Shown in pieces: positions 24,264 through 31,284 of a DNA stretch of 34,157 nt (the first letter of the stretch is position 1; the number at the start of each line of letters is the position of its first letter). Source of the stretch: a virus. The notes below the pieces were generated by a model. The model did not search any database. It saw only the letters and a list, made by a program, of their open reading frames with translations, and was not told where the DNA came from. The stretch covers positions 1 to 34,157 of IMG/VR virus record IMGVR_UViG_3300036761_000594; one strand, given 5' to 3'. The position numbers were made by a program, and so were the translations under genes.

Positions 24264-25082
24264 TTAGTATTTTGTTCCACACTTAGGACAAAAATTATGT
24301 GATGATTTTCTTCTCTTCATTTGACAATTTGGGCAGTAGACTGTTAAATCTTCCTGTACATATGGTTTTTGAGACAATGGAAGTATTTTCCATTCCGATG
24401 ACCAGCTCCACCAAGTATTAAATGTCGTGTTATCATACGTAAAAGATTGATTAGAGTTTGATCCTTTTTCAATTCTTCCTGTTTCAATAGGTTGAGCTGC
24501 GGGAGCGCTTTGGAATTCTACACCTGCAGGTTCAGTATTACCTTGACAGCTCGCAAAATTACCGAGTCCGGCAGTTTTTATCGATCCACTTATTGGAGAT
24601 GACATATTATAAAAAGATGTGGTATATGTCGGATTTCCCCATGTTGGCATATGTGGTACGCTTGGTGGTACATATGCCAGCCATGCAGAAGTGTAAGTAA
24701 TTCCATAGTTGTTATAATTGATGTATTCGTTATAGAATTTTACACTAACCTGACCATTATTGGCAATTGCTTTCTGAACTACAGGATTATTTCCATCAAC
24801 CTCGTAGGTTTCAAATAAGAACCTCTTAGCTTCATTCAAATATCTTTCCAAGAATACTCTCTCAGCTGGTCGTAAAACAATCCCAGAACCAAGAGAAACC
24901 CCATTCAGTTCGATTTTAGCTAAGACCTTATTTGTTGTTGGATTAAAAAGTTCGACTTGGAACTCGTCACCGTTGTTTAGGTAAACGGTGTTACCATACT
25001 GTTTTACTCGTTGTCTACCTACGGTGACAAATGCCGTGGGTACAGTTGACCCATCGTTAAATAATGTTGTTATTTTCTTCAT
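24264..25082 (-). CDS. Virion-type protein with C-terminal zinc ribbon, unknown
   Basis: A 272-residue protein. The N-terminal 90 residues look like a beta-rich domain (VTVGRQRVKQYGNTVYL, LFNPTTNKVLAKIELNG, GSGIVLRPAERVFLERYLN) with low-complexity Gly/Asn/Ser segments after residue 110. The C-terminus carries a zinc ribbon with C250-x-x-C253 and C265-x-x-C268. No family named with certainty; the sequence style fits a phage structural or host-surface protein. It has a 133-nt leader upstream (25083-25215) with alternative hairpins. Confidence 0.7.
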   Translation of the reverse strand: MKKITTLFNDGSTVPTAFVTVGRQRVKQYGNTVYLNNGDEFQVELFNPTTNKVLAKIELNGVSLGSGIVLRPAERVFLERYLNEAKRFLFETYEVDGNNPVVQKAIANNGQVSVKFYNEYINYNNYGITYTSAWLAYVPPSVPHMPTWGNPTYTTSFYNMSSPISGSIKTAGLGNFASCQGNTEPAGVEFQSAPAAQPIETGRIEKGSNSNQSFTYDNTTFNTWWSWSSEWKILPLSQKPYVQEDLTVYCPNCQMKRRKSSHNFCPKCGTKY

Positions 25083-25215
25083 TTCCTTATATTTTTTGTA
25101 TTTGAGTCTATATTTGTTGGTATCAATTCCAACTCGAATACCGTTTGACCGATACTATAGCCCCAATCACAAGGTTAAACATAAATATAAGTGAAAGTGA
25201 AAAAATGGTAAAGAG
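25083..25215 (-). promoter_or_regulatory. Leader with competing hairpins
   Basis: The 133-nt gap upstream of 24264-25082 contains GTTGG/CCAAC (25116-25120 with 25129-25133) and GGTAT/ATACC (25119-25123 with 25138-25142), which overlap and so exclude each other. TATATTTATG lies near the upstream end. The GC content is locally higher than its surroundings. Possible regulatory leader; evidence is short stems only. Confidence 0.3.
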
Positions 25216-25761
25216 TTATTCTTCTTCGGCTTCGAAATTTTTAATTGTTACTTCAATTTTATTGCCGATTAAACCACCATTTGTATCAGGATGCATTTCA
25301 ACATCTATTTTTTTACCTATTCCAATATAATTCATTTTGTATCCAGAATCATCTATTTGAAGTTTTCTCCAATTAAGAGGAATTACTACTGTCTCTTCAA
25401 TTCTTTTTTCCCACCAATCTTCATCCTCACTACTTGAACCTTCAGGATAATATCTTATTGTGGTTTTTATTGACTGTGGCCCTTTGATATCAGTAATATT
25501 CATCTCACTAATACCATATGTTTCATGTTGAATATCAATTAAAAACGAAACTTCAGCGATGGCGTTGCTAATATCATCTATTTCTCCGCCTTTATATGGA
25601 ATAAGATTATCATATCCGAAATCAAACCTAAACTCACATTTCATTCGATATCTACCATCGTCCATAGTATAATCGGCTTCACGCGTTGCTGGAACTTGTT
25701 CATTAACGACTTTACTCATTAACTTTTTAGCCTGTTGTTCTGTTAAGATAATCTTTTTCAT
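25216..25761 (-). CDS. Tagged putative internal virion protein
   Basis: A 181-residue protein with the long tag form: MKKIILTEQQAKKL...VVNE|Q, E21 at the predicted cleavage. The remainder is acidic and beta-rich (for example YTMDDGRYRMKCEFRFDFGYD and VIPLNWRKLQIDDSGY), with no domain recognised. It abuts the 612-residue tagged protein (next gene's stop is immediately upstream), so they are co-transcribed. Suggested role: packaged in the head and ejected or used during maturation. Confidence 0.72.
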   Translation of the reverse strand: MKKIILTEQQAKKLMSKVVNEQVPATREADYTMDDGRYRMKCEFRFDFGYDNLIPYKGGEIDDISNAIAEVSFLIDIQHETYGISEMNITDIKGPQSIKTTIRYYPEGSSSEDEDWWEKRIEETVVIPLNWRKLQIDDSGYKMNYIGIGKKIDVEMHPDTNGGLIGNKIEVTIKNFEAEEE

Positions 25762-27600
25762 TTAGATTTTTATAAATGTACCGTCGCCAAGTTTTTCTTT
25801 AACAAATGTGTCACCGTCGGCGCTCTCAAAGAATTTTCCTTTTAAATAAAATGGCGATGCTTTATCTGTTAACGCTTCTTTTAATGATAAGAAATAGAAA
25901 TAATCATTTGGATCTGGATTTCCAGCTATACTTCTATTATATCTTTGAAACATATATAATTTTCTTTTTCTAAGTCCGTTTTCATCTTGATATATATTCA
26001 TAAATGATTGTAACTTTCCAGCAATATAATCCATATCTTTTACAACATCTCCACTATCAAGATTTATTATTCCATATTTTTGGACTTTATTATATCTATG
26101 ATCCGCATTTCTTGTTGAACATAAAGTATATCCACTTTCCAAATCAGAAAGCCATCTTCTCCAATTAGTACCAAGAATTGATAATTTAATTGCCGCAATA
26201 CCTGATGGTATTCCTAATTTTTCTTTTAATATGTAATCCAGATATTTATAATCCTGGGGTTTAACATTTTTAATGGCGTTTAATATTCCATAGGGGTCAT
26301 TTGCGTCGACGCATAAATATCTACGTTTGTAATCATCATTAGTTTTAACTGTCTTATCAATATAAAGTTTTCTTTCAGTTGCTTCGAGAGTTAAAAATGA
26401 TCTTACTTCATTAATATGTCTTTTATCATCTATATATTCGCTTTGAATTTTTGGGGGAAGTGTCGCAAAATCATATGGATCTCCTGGTTTGAATGTTATT
26501 CTATCTAAAGTAAAATTAGCCTGTTCTTTACGTGTTGATCCAAAATATGTAAATAATCCTTCTTTTCCATTTAAAGCTGGATATTTTGTAACTAACTCAT
26601 TCCATGTAAAGTTAGTATCGTCGCCATTTTTTCTACTTATAAGTGTATATGGTCTAGTTGCACTACGATGCCCTGATGATTTAACATCAATTGCGGCAAT
26701 ATAATAGATATCATCCTCTTTTCTATTTTTATCTAATATGTAATAAAATGCCGCCCCATAGTCTGTACGATATGTGGAATACATATTAGATCCGTATCTA
26801 GAGTGTTCTGGACGAGCTGTACACCAAGCATTATACATATATCCTGCATTGTCACTATATTTCTCATGTATACAAATTTGAAGAGCCCCTAGCGCAATTG
26901 ATTCATTCTTACTTTCAATTCTATATACGATAGTATTGTTTTCGTTAACAATTTGACCACGAGGATTCGTCCATCTTTCATATGCTGCTTTAAATTTTTC
27001 CTCAAGAGTTTCATCTCCATGAACATAATTTTCGTCATCAATTACTCTATTTAAATTCAAAATTCGATCCATATAGAAAGATATTTCTTCCCAACTATAA
27101 TTCTGAATATCTTTTATTCTTTGAGGATCTTTAAGAATATCGGCCATATTTGGAAATCTTTCCATTTGTGATGCAACTTCTGGCAAATTTATATACAACC
27201 GATTTGTCGTTGGGTCAATAGTTCCATATGGTTTATATGGCCTTAATCTTTCTTTTCGTTCTTTAAAAAATTGAATGTGTTCATCCATTACTATATCCGT
27301 TAATCCTGGCTGTTCACGAATCCATCTCATTTTAATTTTTTGAGATTCGGTTAATTTTTTAGGTGGCGCAGGTTGTTGTTCTGGTCTTTGTTGGGGTGCT
27401 GCCGCCGGAACAATTGGATCTCTTTCATCGGGTAAGGCGGGGTCATCTTCATGCTCAACATCACCTCCAGCAAATTCCCCATCATCAAAACCATGAACCC
27501 CTTGATCATCATCACCTGGATCATCAAGAAAATCTAGTTCATGTTCATCATCACCCTCTTGTTCTCTAAGTAAGGATAAAAATATATCTTCGGTCTTCAT
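25762..27600 (-). CDS. Large tagged protein, putative internal head protein
   Basis: A 612-residue protein from the ATG at 27600. The upstream in-frame TTG at 27612 is a poor start. The N-terminus MKTEDIFLSLLRE|Q closely parallels the T4 internal-protein signal (MKTYQEFIAE|A) and is followed by a very acidic, Gly- and Pro-rich linker (about residues 14-85, D/E tracts, then PQQRPEQQPAPP). The folded body begins near residue 90 and includes AWCTARPEHSRYGSNMYSTY with GAAFYYILDK around 262-300. No family recognised; T4 Alt-type injected effectors have similar organisation, but no ADP-ribosyltransferase motif was confirmed. Confidence 0.75.
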   Translation of the reverse strand: MKTEDIFLSLLREQEGDDEHELDFLDDPGDDDQGVHGFDDGEFAGGDVEHEDDPALPDERDPIVPAAAPQQRPEQQPAPPKKLTESQKIKMRWIREQPGLTDIVMDEHIQFFKERKERLRPYKPYGTIDPTTNRLYINLPEVASQMERFPNMADILKDPQRIKDIQNYSWEEISFYMDRILNLNRVIDDENYVHGDETLEEKFKAAYERWTNPRGQIVNENNTIVYRIESKNESIALGALQICIHEKYSDNAGYMYNAWCTARPEHSRYGSNMYSTYRTDYGAAFYYILDKNRKEDDIYYIAAIDVKSSGHRSATRPYTLISRKNGDDTNFTWNELVTKYPALNGKEGLFTYFGSTRKEQANFTLDRITFKPGDPYDFATLPPKIQSEYIDDKRHINEVRSFLTLEATERKLYIDKTVKTNDDYKRRYLCVDANDPYGILNAIKNVKPQDYKYLDYILKEKLGIPSGIAAIKLSILGTNWRRWLSDLESGYTLCSTRNADHRYNKVQKYGIINLDSGDVVKDMDYIAGKLQSFMNIYQDENGLRKRKLYMFQRYNRSIAGNPDPNDYFYFLSLKEALTDKASPFYLKGKFFESADGDTFVKEKLGDGTFIKI

Positions 27601-27622
27601 AATCAATTTCAAATTAAAATAA

Positions 27623-27928
27623 TTACGGCTTTTCGTATCTACTTCTACAAACCGCCCATATTTTATTTTCTTGCGGAGTTAATGTTGCTTGTGTTTTATA
27701 CCCCCATATTCCATCAGGTTGAACGCCTTTTTGTTGTTGAAATTTTTTAAGAGCATTTTCGGTCTGACTTCCAGGACCACTTTTTCCGTCGATAACTAAG
27801 CTTGTTTTCATTGCTTGATTTAGAAAACATTGAACAACCGCAACGGTTGTTTGAATATCGGTTTGTTCGGATATGACATTATCTACCACTCTTTTAATTT
27901 GGCTTTCAGTAAATATGTATTTTTTCAT
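27623..27928 (-). CDS. Tagged peptidoglycan-binding (PG_binding_1) protein
   Basis: A 101-residue protein. Tag MKKYIFTESQIKRV...VISE|Q (cleavage predicted after E21), then a PG_binding_1 fold: VQCFLNQA, IDGKSGPGSQTENALKKFQQQKGVQPDGIWGYKTQATL (the family's G-xGp-T..A...Fq...gl..DGi.G..T pattern). The protein likely sits in the virion and contacts peptidoglycan, without a catalytic domain. The upstream TATTTATAA motif is 17 nt before the ATG. Confidence 0.82.
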   Translation of the reverse strand: MKKYIFTESQIKRVVDNVISEQTDIQTTVAVVQCFLNQAMKTSLVIDGKSGPGSQTENALKKFQQQKGVQPDGIWGYKTQATLTPQENKIWAVCRSRYEKP

Positions 27929-27945
27929 AGGATGTATAATATATG

Positions 27946-27954
27946 TTATAAATA
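27946..27954 (-). promoter_or_regulatory. TATTTATAA upstream motif
   Basis: Minus-strand TATTTATAA lies 17 nt before the ATG at 27928, a near-match to the TATTTATAT motif found 12-13 nt ahead of four other genes. Spacing is looser here, so this instance is weaker. Confidence 0.35.
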
Positions 27955-28011
27955 TAAAAAAACTTAAATAAAAGCATAATCTTCTAATTACAATATAGAT
28001 TATTTTGTATA

Positions 28012-28020
28012 TATTTAATA
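28012..28020 (+). promoter_or_regulatory. TATTTAATA upstream motif
   Basis: Plus-strand near-match to TATTTATAT, 12 nt before the ATG at 28033, the same spacing as the exact copies. Read as the start-proximal element of the short gene that follows. Confidence 0.4.
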
Positions 28021-28032
28021 AAAAATAAAGTA

Positions 28033-28284
28033 ATGATTAATGGAAAACCAGGCGAATTTGTTAATTACAATGATAAATTATACCGAATATATAGAAGAAT
28101 CAGTAAAGATAGGATTAAAGAAGGATTTATCAGTAACGTAAAAGAAGCGTGGCATTGTGATATTGTTCTTAAAAATAAGAATCAAGAAGAGGAAATATTA
28201 TTATTTTTAATTGAGATTCCTGATGCAATCATTGTTGATTCACCAACAGTGGCGCCAACTCCCGCGGCTATTATTTCGGAGTAG
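28033..28284 (+). CDS. Hypothetical protein of 83 residues
   Basis: Not recognised. The sequence (NYNDKLYRIYRRISKDRIKEG, WHCDIVLKNKNQEEEILLFLIEIPDAIIVD) suggests a small beta-alpha fold, followed by a Pro/Ala-rich tail PTVAPTPAAI. Its 3' end overlaps that of the convergent gene 28271-28636 by 14 nt. No signal peptide. The TATTTAATA motif with standard spacing supports it as a real gene. Confidence 0.68.
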   Translation: MINGKPGEFVNYNDKLYRIYRRISKDRIKEGFISNVKEAWHCDIVLKNKNQEEEILLFLIEIPDAIIVDSPTVAPTPAAIISE

Positions 28285-28636
28285 TATCCTTATTGGTTTT
28301 TTTACTTTGTCTAGCTGGTTTTTTTGTCGAATTCGCTAGGTCAGTTATTCTGTCAAAATTTTGAATTACATCGTTTAAAACTGCCGCGAATTCGTAATTT
28401 TCACTTTCTTCATTCTTTTTACAGAGAACCGTAATAAAGTTTTTTAAATCGGCGTCAGATAAATTAGCTTTTACTCTTGCACTGGTTTTTATAAGATTCA
28501 AAACAGTAAATGAAACATTTAGTTTTTTATCGGTAGTTAAAGCGAAGTAATCATCTATCTTTATGGCAATTAAAATATTTGTTGATACATCTTCTAAAAA
28601 ATGAATAAATGACGGATGTGTTGTGTTAACTCTCAT
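28271..28636 (-). CDS. Hypothetical protein of 121 residues, helical
   Basis: Not recognised. Predicted all-helical, with hydrophobic heptad-like stretches (FIHFLEDVSTNILIAIKIDDYFAL; LKNFITVLCKKNEESENYEFAAVLNDVIQNFDRITDLA) and a basic, Lys/Thr-rich tail. It has a TATTTATAT motif 13 nt upstream. It overlaps the convergent gene 28033-28284 at the 3' end by 14 nt. No signal peptide or membrane segment. Confidence 0.7.
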   Translation of the reverse strand: MRVNTTHPSFIHFLEDVSTNILIAIKIDDYFALTTDKKLNVSFTVLNLIKTSARVKANLSDADLKNFITVLCKKNEESENYEFAAVLNDVIQNFDRITDLANSTKKPARQSKKTNKDTTPK

Positions 28637-28649
28637 ATCTTTTCGTTTT

Positions 28650-28658
28650 ATATAAATA
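28650..28658 (-). promoter_or_regulatory. TATTTATAT upstream motif, instance 2
   Basis: Minus-strand TATTTATATAAAACG, 13 nt before the ATG at 28636. Together with 1754-1762 and 29382-29390 it shares the extension (T)AAAAC after the nonamer, which argues for one common signal rather than chance A/T richness. Confidence 0.5.
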
Positions 28659-28712
28659 GTTTTTAAGTTATATTATTTTAGGTAAAGATAATAAAAAAAG
28701 GAGAAATACAAA

Positions 28713-29369
28713 CTAATTTAAAAAAATAAATTGTTCGTTATTAATCGGCTTCGATTTGTAGATATATCTTCTGACAGTTGCTTTTCTAACTCCTATTTCC
28801 TGAGAACACTCTTTAATTGTTTCCCATATTTTTCCATCACTTACTCGTAATACCTTTTTACTCATTCCGTGATGTCTATTTTTCAATCCATTATAATATT
28901 TTGATGATCCTTTTATTTTTATTGAATGTTCCAATTTTTGTTCATCGGTAAATTTTGGCCGAGGTTTATTATTTTCAAATGTATATCCAAGATTTTTCAT
29001 ACTAATACCTTTATTCCATGGAATGTGTCCAATTTTTGCTCCTTGGTTCTTTTTTTCTTCTGCGGATTTCATACTTATTGTATCTCCACCGTCTCCGCCC
29101 ATTGTCATATTATATCCGTTTTTAATCGAATCATACTTTTTTATGAAAAAAATTTCTAATTCATTTAATTCATTAATGTCCGAACATTTAATTAATTCTT
29201 CCCATAAAAAAGCATCATTACCGTACTTTTTAAAAGCCGAATAAAGATGCGTTTTTTTACCATATCGGAATCTTTTTAAATGCGTTTTCTTTCTTTCATT
29301 TAAAGATTTAGTTGTTTTTCCAATATAAATCTTGCCATTTATTGTATTAGTAATTTTGTAAATTATCAT
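28713..29369 (-). CDS. GIY-YIG homing endonuclease
   Basis: A 218-residue endonuclease. IYKI (3-6) and YIGKTTKSLNERKK (15-28) give an intact GIY-YIG core with its arginine, ELEIFFIKKYDSI the catalytic glutamate helix, and NMTMGGDGGD (GGDGGD shared with 1043-1741) the linker. The C-terminal part has a NUMOD-like segment GAKIGHIPWNKG and a helix-turn-helix ETIKECSQEIGVRKATVRRYI. It lies between two small genes as a single-gene insertion with its own TATTTATAT motif. Confidence 0.92.
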   Translation of the reverse strand: MIIYKITNTINGKIYIGKTTKSLNERKKTHLKRFRYGKKTHLYSAFKKYGNDAFLWEELIKCSDINELNELEIFFIKKYDSIKNGYNMTMGGDGGDTISMKSAEEKKNQGAKIGHIPWNKGISMKNLGYTFENNKPRPKFTDEQKLEHSIKIKGSSKYYNGLKNRHHGMSKKVLRVSDGKIWETIKECSQEIGVRKATVRRYIYKSKPINNEQFIFLN

Positions 29370-29381
29370 ATATTCGTTTTA

Positions 29382-29390
29382 ATATAAATA
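29382..29390 (-). promoter_or_regulatory. TATTTATAT upstream motif, instance 3
   Basis: Minus-strand TATTTATATTAAAACG, 12 nt before the ATG at 29369. Nearly identical over 16 nt to the sequence before the other GIY-YIG gene at 1741, which suggests the motif either travels with the endonuclease genes or is a general phage promoter; its presence before non-endonuclease genes favours the latter. Confidence 0.5.
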
Positions 29391-29409
29391 TATGAATGAA
29401 TGATAAAAA

Positions 29410-29784
29410 TCATCTACCCCATTTCTTTCTTTTTACAATTTGAGCAATGATTCCATAAACACTTAAATCTTGAAAAGTATCGTCTACAGATTCACCAACA
29501 GTGTCACTCTTTCCTAAAACAACTAATTGCTTTATTCTTTGGATCTTGTCATTCATCCGGAAGAATAAACCGCTTAATGAAAATTTAATATCGTCTTCGG
29601 TTTCCAATAACGTCCCTCCAGATATGTTAGAACTCCCATAATTCAGCTGTTTGCGACAAAACAATTCGTATTGCTCATTTAGAATTTTTTTAAATTCTTT
29701 AGTCATTTCGGGATATCTTTCTTCGCACTCTTTAATTACTGATGACTTTTCTACTTTCGTCGGTGTACCTGTTTTTTCTTCCAT
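29410..29784 (-). CDS. Nmad1-like (DUF1599-type) protein
   Basis: A 124-residue protein. The pattern LFCRKQLNYGSSN (residues 42-54), then FRMNDKIQRIKQLV and SVDDTFQDLSVYGIIAQIV, matches nucleotide-modification-associated domain 1: a KxxDYG-like loop, a KxxRI helix and a DxxxDLxxY helix. Proteins of this family accompany base-modification genes in phages. It has a perfect Bacteroidetes promoter immediately upstream (29821-29852), consistent with early expression by host RNA polymerase. Family assignment is from motif memory only. Confidence 0.72.
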   Translation of the reverse strand: MEEKTGTPTKVEKSSVIKECEERYPEMTKEFKKILNEQYELFCRKQLNYGSSNISGGTLLETEDDIKFSLSGLFFRMNDKIQRIKQLVVLGKSDTVGESVDDTFQDLSVYGIIAQIVKRKKWGR

Positions 29785-29820
29785 AATTTTATTTTTTAAT
29801 TATTATTTATACAATTTATT

Positions 29821-29852
29821 CAAATATAAGTAAAAAAAGATAGAAAACCAAA
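29821..29852 (-). promoter_or_regulatory. Bacteroidetes-type promoter, TTTG-N20-TATATTTG
   Basis: Minus-strand TTTG (29852-29849), 20 nt, TATATTTG (29828-29821): same boxes and same spacing as at 3393-3424. It drives the Nmad1-like gene (start 29784) and abuts the plus-strand TATTTATAT motif at 29853-29861. Confidence 0.72.
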
Positions 29853-29861
29853 TATTTATAT
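29853..29861 (+). promoter_or_regulatory. TATTTATAT upstream motif, instance 4
   Basis: Plus-strand TATTTATAT, 13 nt before the ATG at 29875. It directly adjoins the TTTG -33 box of the minus-strand promoter, giving a compact divergent arrangement with a host-type promoter one way and the phage motif the other. Confidence 0.5.
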
Positions 29862-29874
29862 AGAAATTATTAAG

Positions 29875-30114
29875 ATGGCATCACAAAAATCAAAAGAGAA
29901 ATCAGAACACCCTGGAGAATCGGATCAACCAAAACACAGACAGCTTGTTCGTATGCTGTCTTTTAGAATTGTACCAACCTATTATAAAAAAATCGAAAAA
30001 GTCGCGGATGATCAAAATGTAACCGTTTCCGCTCTTATTAGAAAATACATTAAAGCTGGAATGGTAAAAGATCTTGAGATGAAAGGTACTGATACGGACT
30101 TCAGAATCGAATAA
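29875..30114 (+). CDS. Ribbon-helix-helix DNA-binding protein (CopG/Arc-like)
   Basis: A 79-residue protein. After a charged N-terminal tail (residues 1-22), VRMLSFRIVPTYYKKIEKVADDQNVTVSALIRKYIKAGM (25-63) has the beta-strand, helix, loop, helix pattern of ribbon-helix-helix regulators, with SFRI as the DNA-contacting strand and VTVSALIRKYI as the second helix. Likely a small transcriptional regulator. Its stop codon abuts the stop of the convergent gene at 30115. Confidence 0.75.
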   Translation: MASQKSKEKSEHPGESDQPKHRQLVRMLSFRIVPTYYKKIEKVADDQNVTVSALIRKYIKAGMVKDLEMKGTDTDFRIE

Positions 30115-31203
30115 TTATTTATCAAATCGTCTTCGGGCGGCCTCCGTAACAAACACATATTGGGCGACACCTATAAAGTCGTCCAATTTTTTTGCGTTGC
30201 AATAGCTCATGGCTGACTTGAGATAATCTCTAAAGTTTTCTGTCCATTGTTCTAAAGTATATTCAACATTCTGATATTTGGTAATACCTTCGGCAGTTAC
30301 TAATTCAGACTTACCCCAACTTCTCTGAACAGCTTTAGTACTCATACCACGATATTTCTTTTTGACTGGAAATCCCCATCTCCATAGAGTTTCTGCTGTC
30401 TTTAGGGGTATTTTTATACCATAAAGATAGTTAAACCCAGCGGATTCGATTGCTTTATTAAATGTAGAACCAATCATTACGAAATCGGCGCCGAGAGCGA
30501 GAGCTTTAATGATATCAGAATAGTTTCTCATTCCGCCATCCGCAACTATCTTAGTATTACAAAGTTTTCCATATTGTTGTCTAGCTTTACGACATTCTTC
30601 AATTAGTGACCCCATAGGATAATTAATTGAGACATTTGCAGCTGTTGTGCATCCTGCTCCTGTTCCAATTGATACTCTAACATAATCGGCCCCAGCTAGC
30701 CCAAGATTAACAAAAGTTTCGGGATTTGCTACGTTTCCAACCATTAAATTTATATCTGGCCATCTTTTTTTAATTTCTTTGACGATATCAACAAGTTTAT
30801 TCATATGTCCATTTGCGGTGTCAATAAGAACATTCGGGAAATTGAAAAAGGAACGCCAAGTAAATGAAACATCGTCATCTAATGACGATAATATCCGATC
30901 AATGTCATTTAATCGATTTTCAATTTCGCATAATCCAAAAGATTGAAAATATTGTTCTTTATTAAAAAGCGGATATGTTTCAGTATTAATATTTCTTCTT
31001 GGTAAACACGGAATAATTCCATATGTAATAAAATCTTTATGATTGTTATTTGATACAACAGTATCCATTGGCGCCGCCATCAATGGAAGAGTTCTCAATC
31101 CATTAAATTCTGAAGTCACATTACAGCAACTTCTACTTTCGACATCGCTTCCTTCAGCAGGAACAATTACAATGTCATCCAAATCAAATTTTAAATTATT
31201 CAT
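30115..31203 (-). CDS. GMP reductase / IMP dehydrogenase family enzyme
   Basis: A 362-residue TIM-barrel enzyme without CBS domains. LMAAPMDTVVS (41-51), LIDTANGH (126-133), MVGNVANPET, the flexible catalytic loop GTGAGCTT (180-187, nucleophile C185), ADGGMRNYSDI and IGSTFNKA are visible. RGMSTKAVQRSWG in place of the IMPDH YRGMGS flap, and the size, favour GMP reductase. It would convert GMP to IMP or IMP to XMP, altering the purine pool during infection. A -7-like TATATTTG precedes the gene. Confidence 0.85.
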   Translation of the reverse strand: MNNLKFDLDDIVIVPAEGSDVESRSCCNVTSEFNGLRTLPLMAAPMDTVVSNNNHKDFITYGIIPCLPRRNINTETYPLFNKEQYFQSFGLCEIENRLNDIDRILSSLDDDVSFTWRSFFNFPNVLIDTANGHMNKLVDIVKEIKKRWPDINLMVGNVANPETFVNLGLAGADYVRVSIGTGAGCTTAANVSINYPMGSLIEECRKARQQYGKLCNTKIVADGGMRNYSDIIKALALGADFVMIGSTFNKAIESAGFNYLYGIKIPLKTAETLWRWGFPVKKKYRGMSTKAVQRSWGKSELVTAEGITKYQNVEYTLEQWTENFRDYLKSAMSYCNAKKLDDFIGVAQYVFVTEAARRRFDK

Positions 31204-31223
31204 ATTATTTTAATCATATGGAA

Positions 31224-31231
31224 CAAATATA
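31224..31231 (-). promoter_or_regulatory. Partial Bacteroidetes promoter (TATATTTG)
   Basis: TATATTTG on the minus strand 20 nt upstream of the start at 31203, but the position of the -33 box reads TTTT rather than TTTG. Probable host-type promoter with a weakened upstream box. Confidence 0.4.
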
Positions 31232-31284
31232 ATTAAAATTTTTGATAAATAAAAAAATTAAACAATAAAAAAGTATTTATGGAT

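Noticed and set aside
27363-27569. Plus-strand histidine-rich ORF
   Set aside because: It is the antisense of the acidic Asp/Glu/Gln linker of the 612-residue protein; the His tract is produced by the complement of those codons.
27612-27612. TTG at 27612 as the start of the 612-residue protein
   Set aside because: The ATG at 27600 gives a tag that matches the T4 internal-protein signal; the extra four residues from TTG spoil that match.
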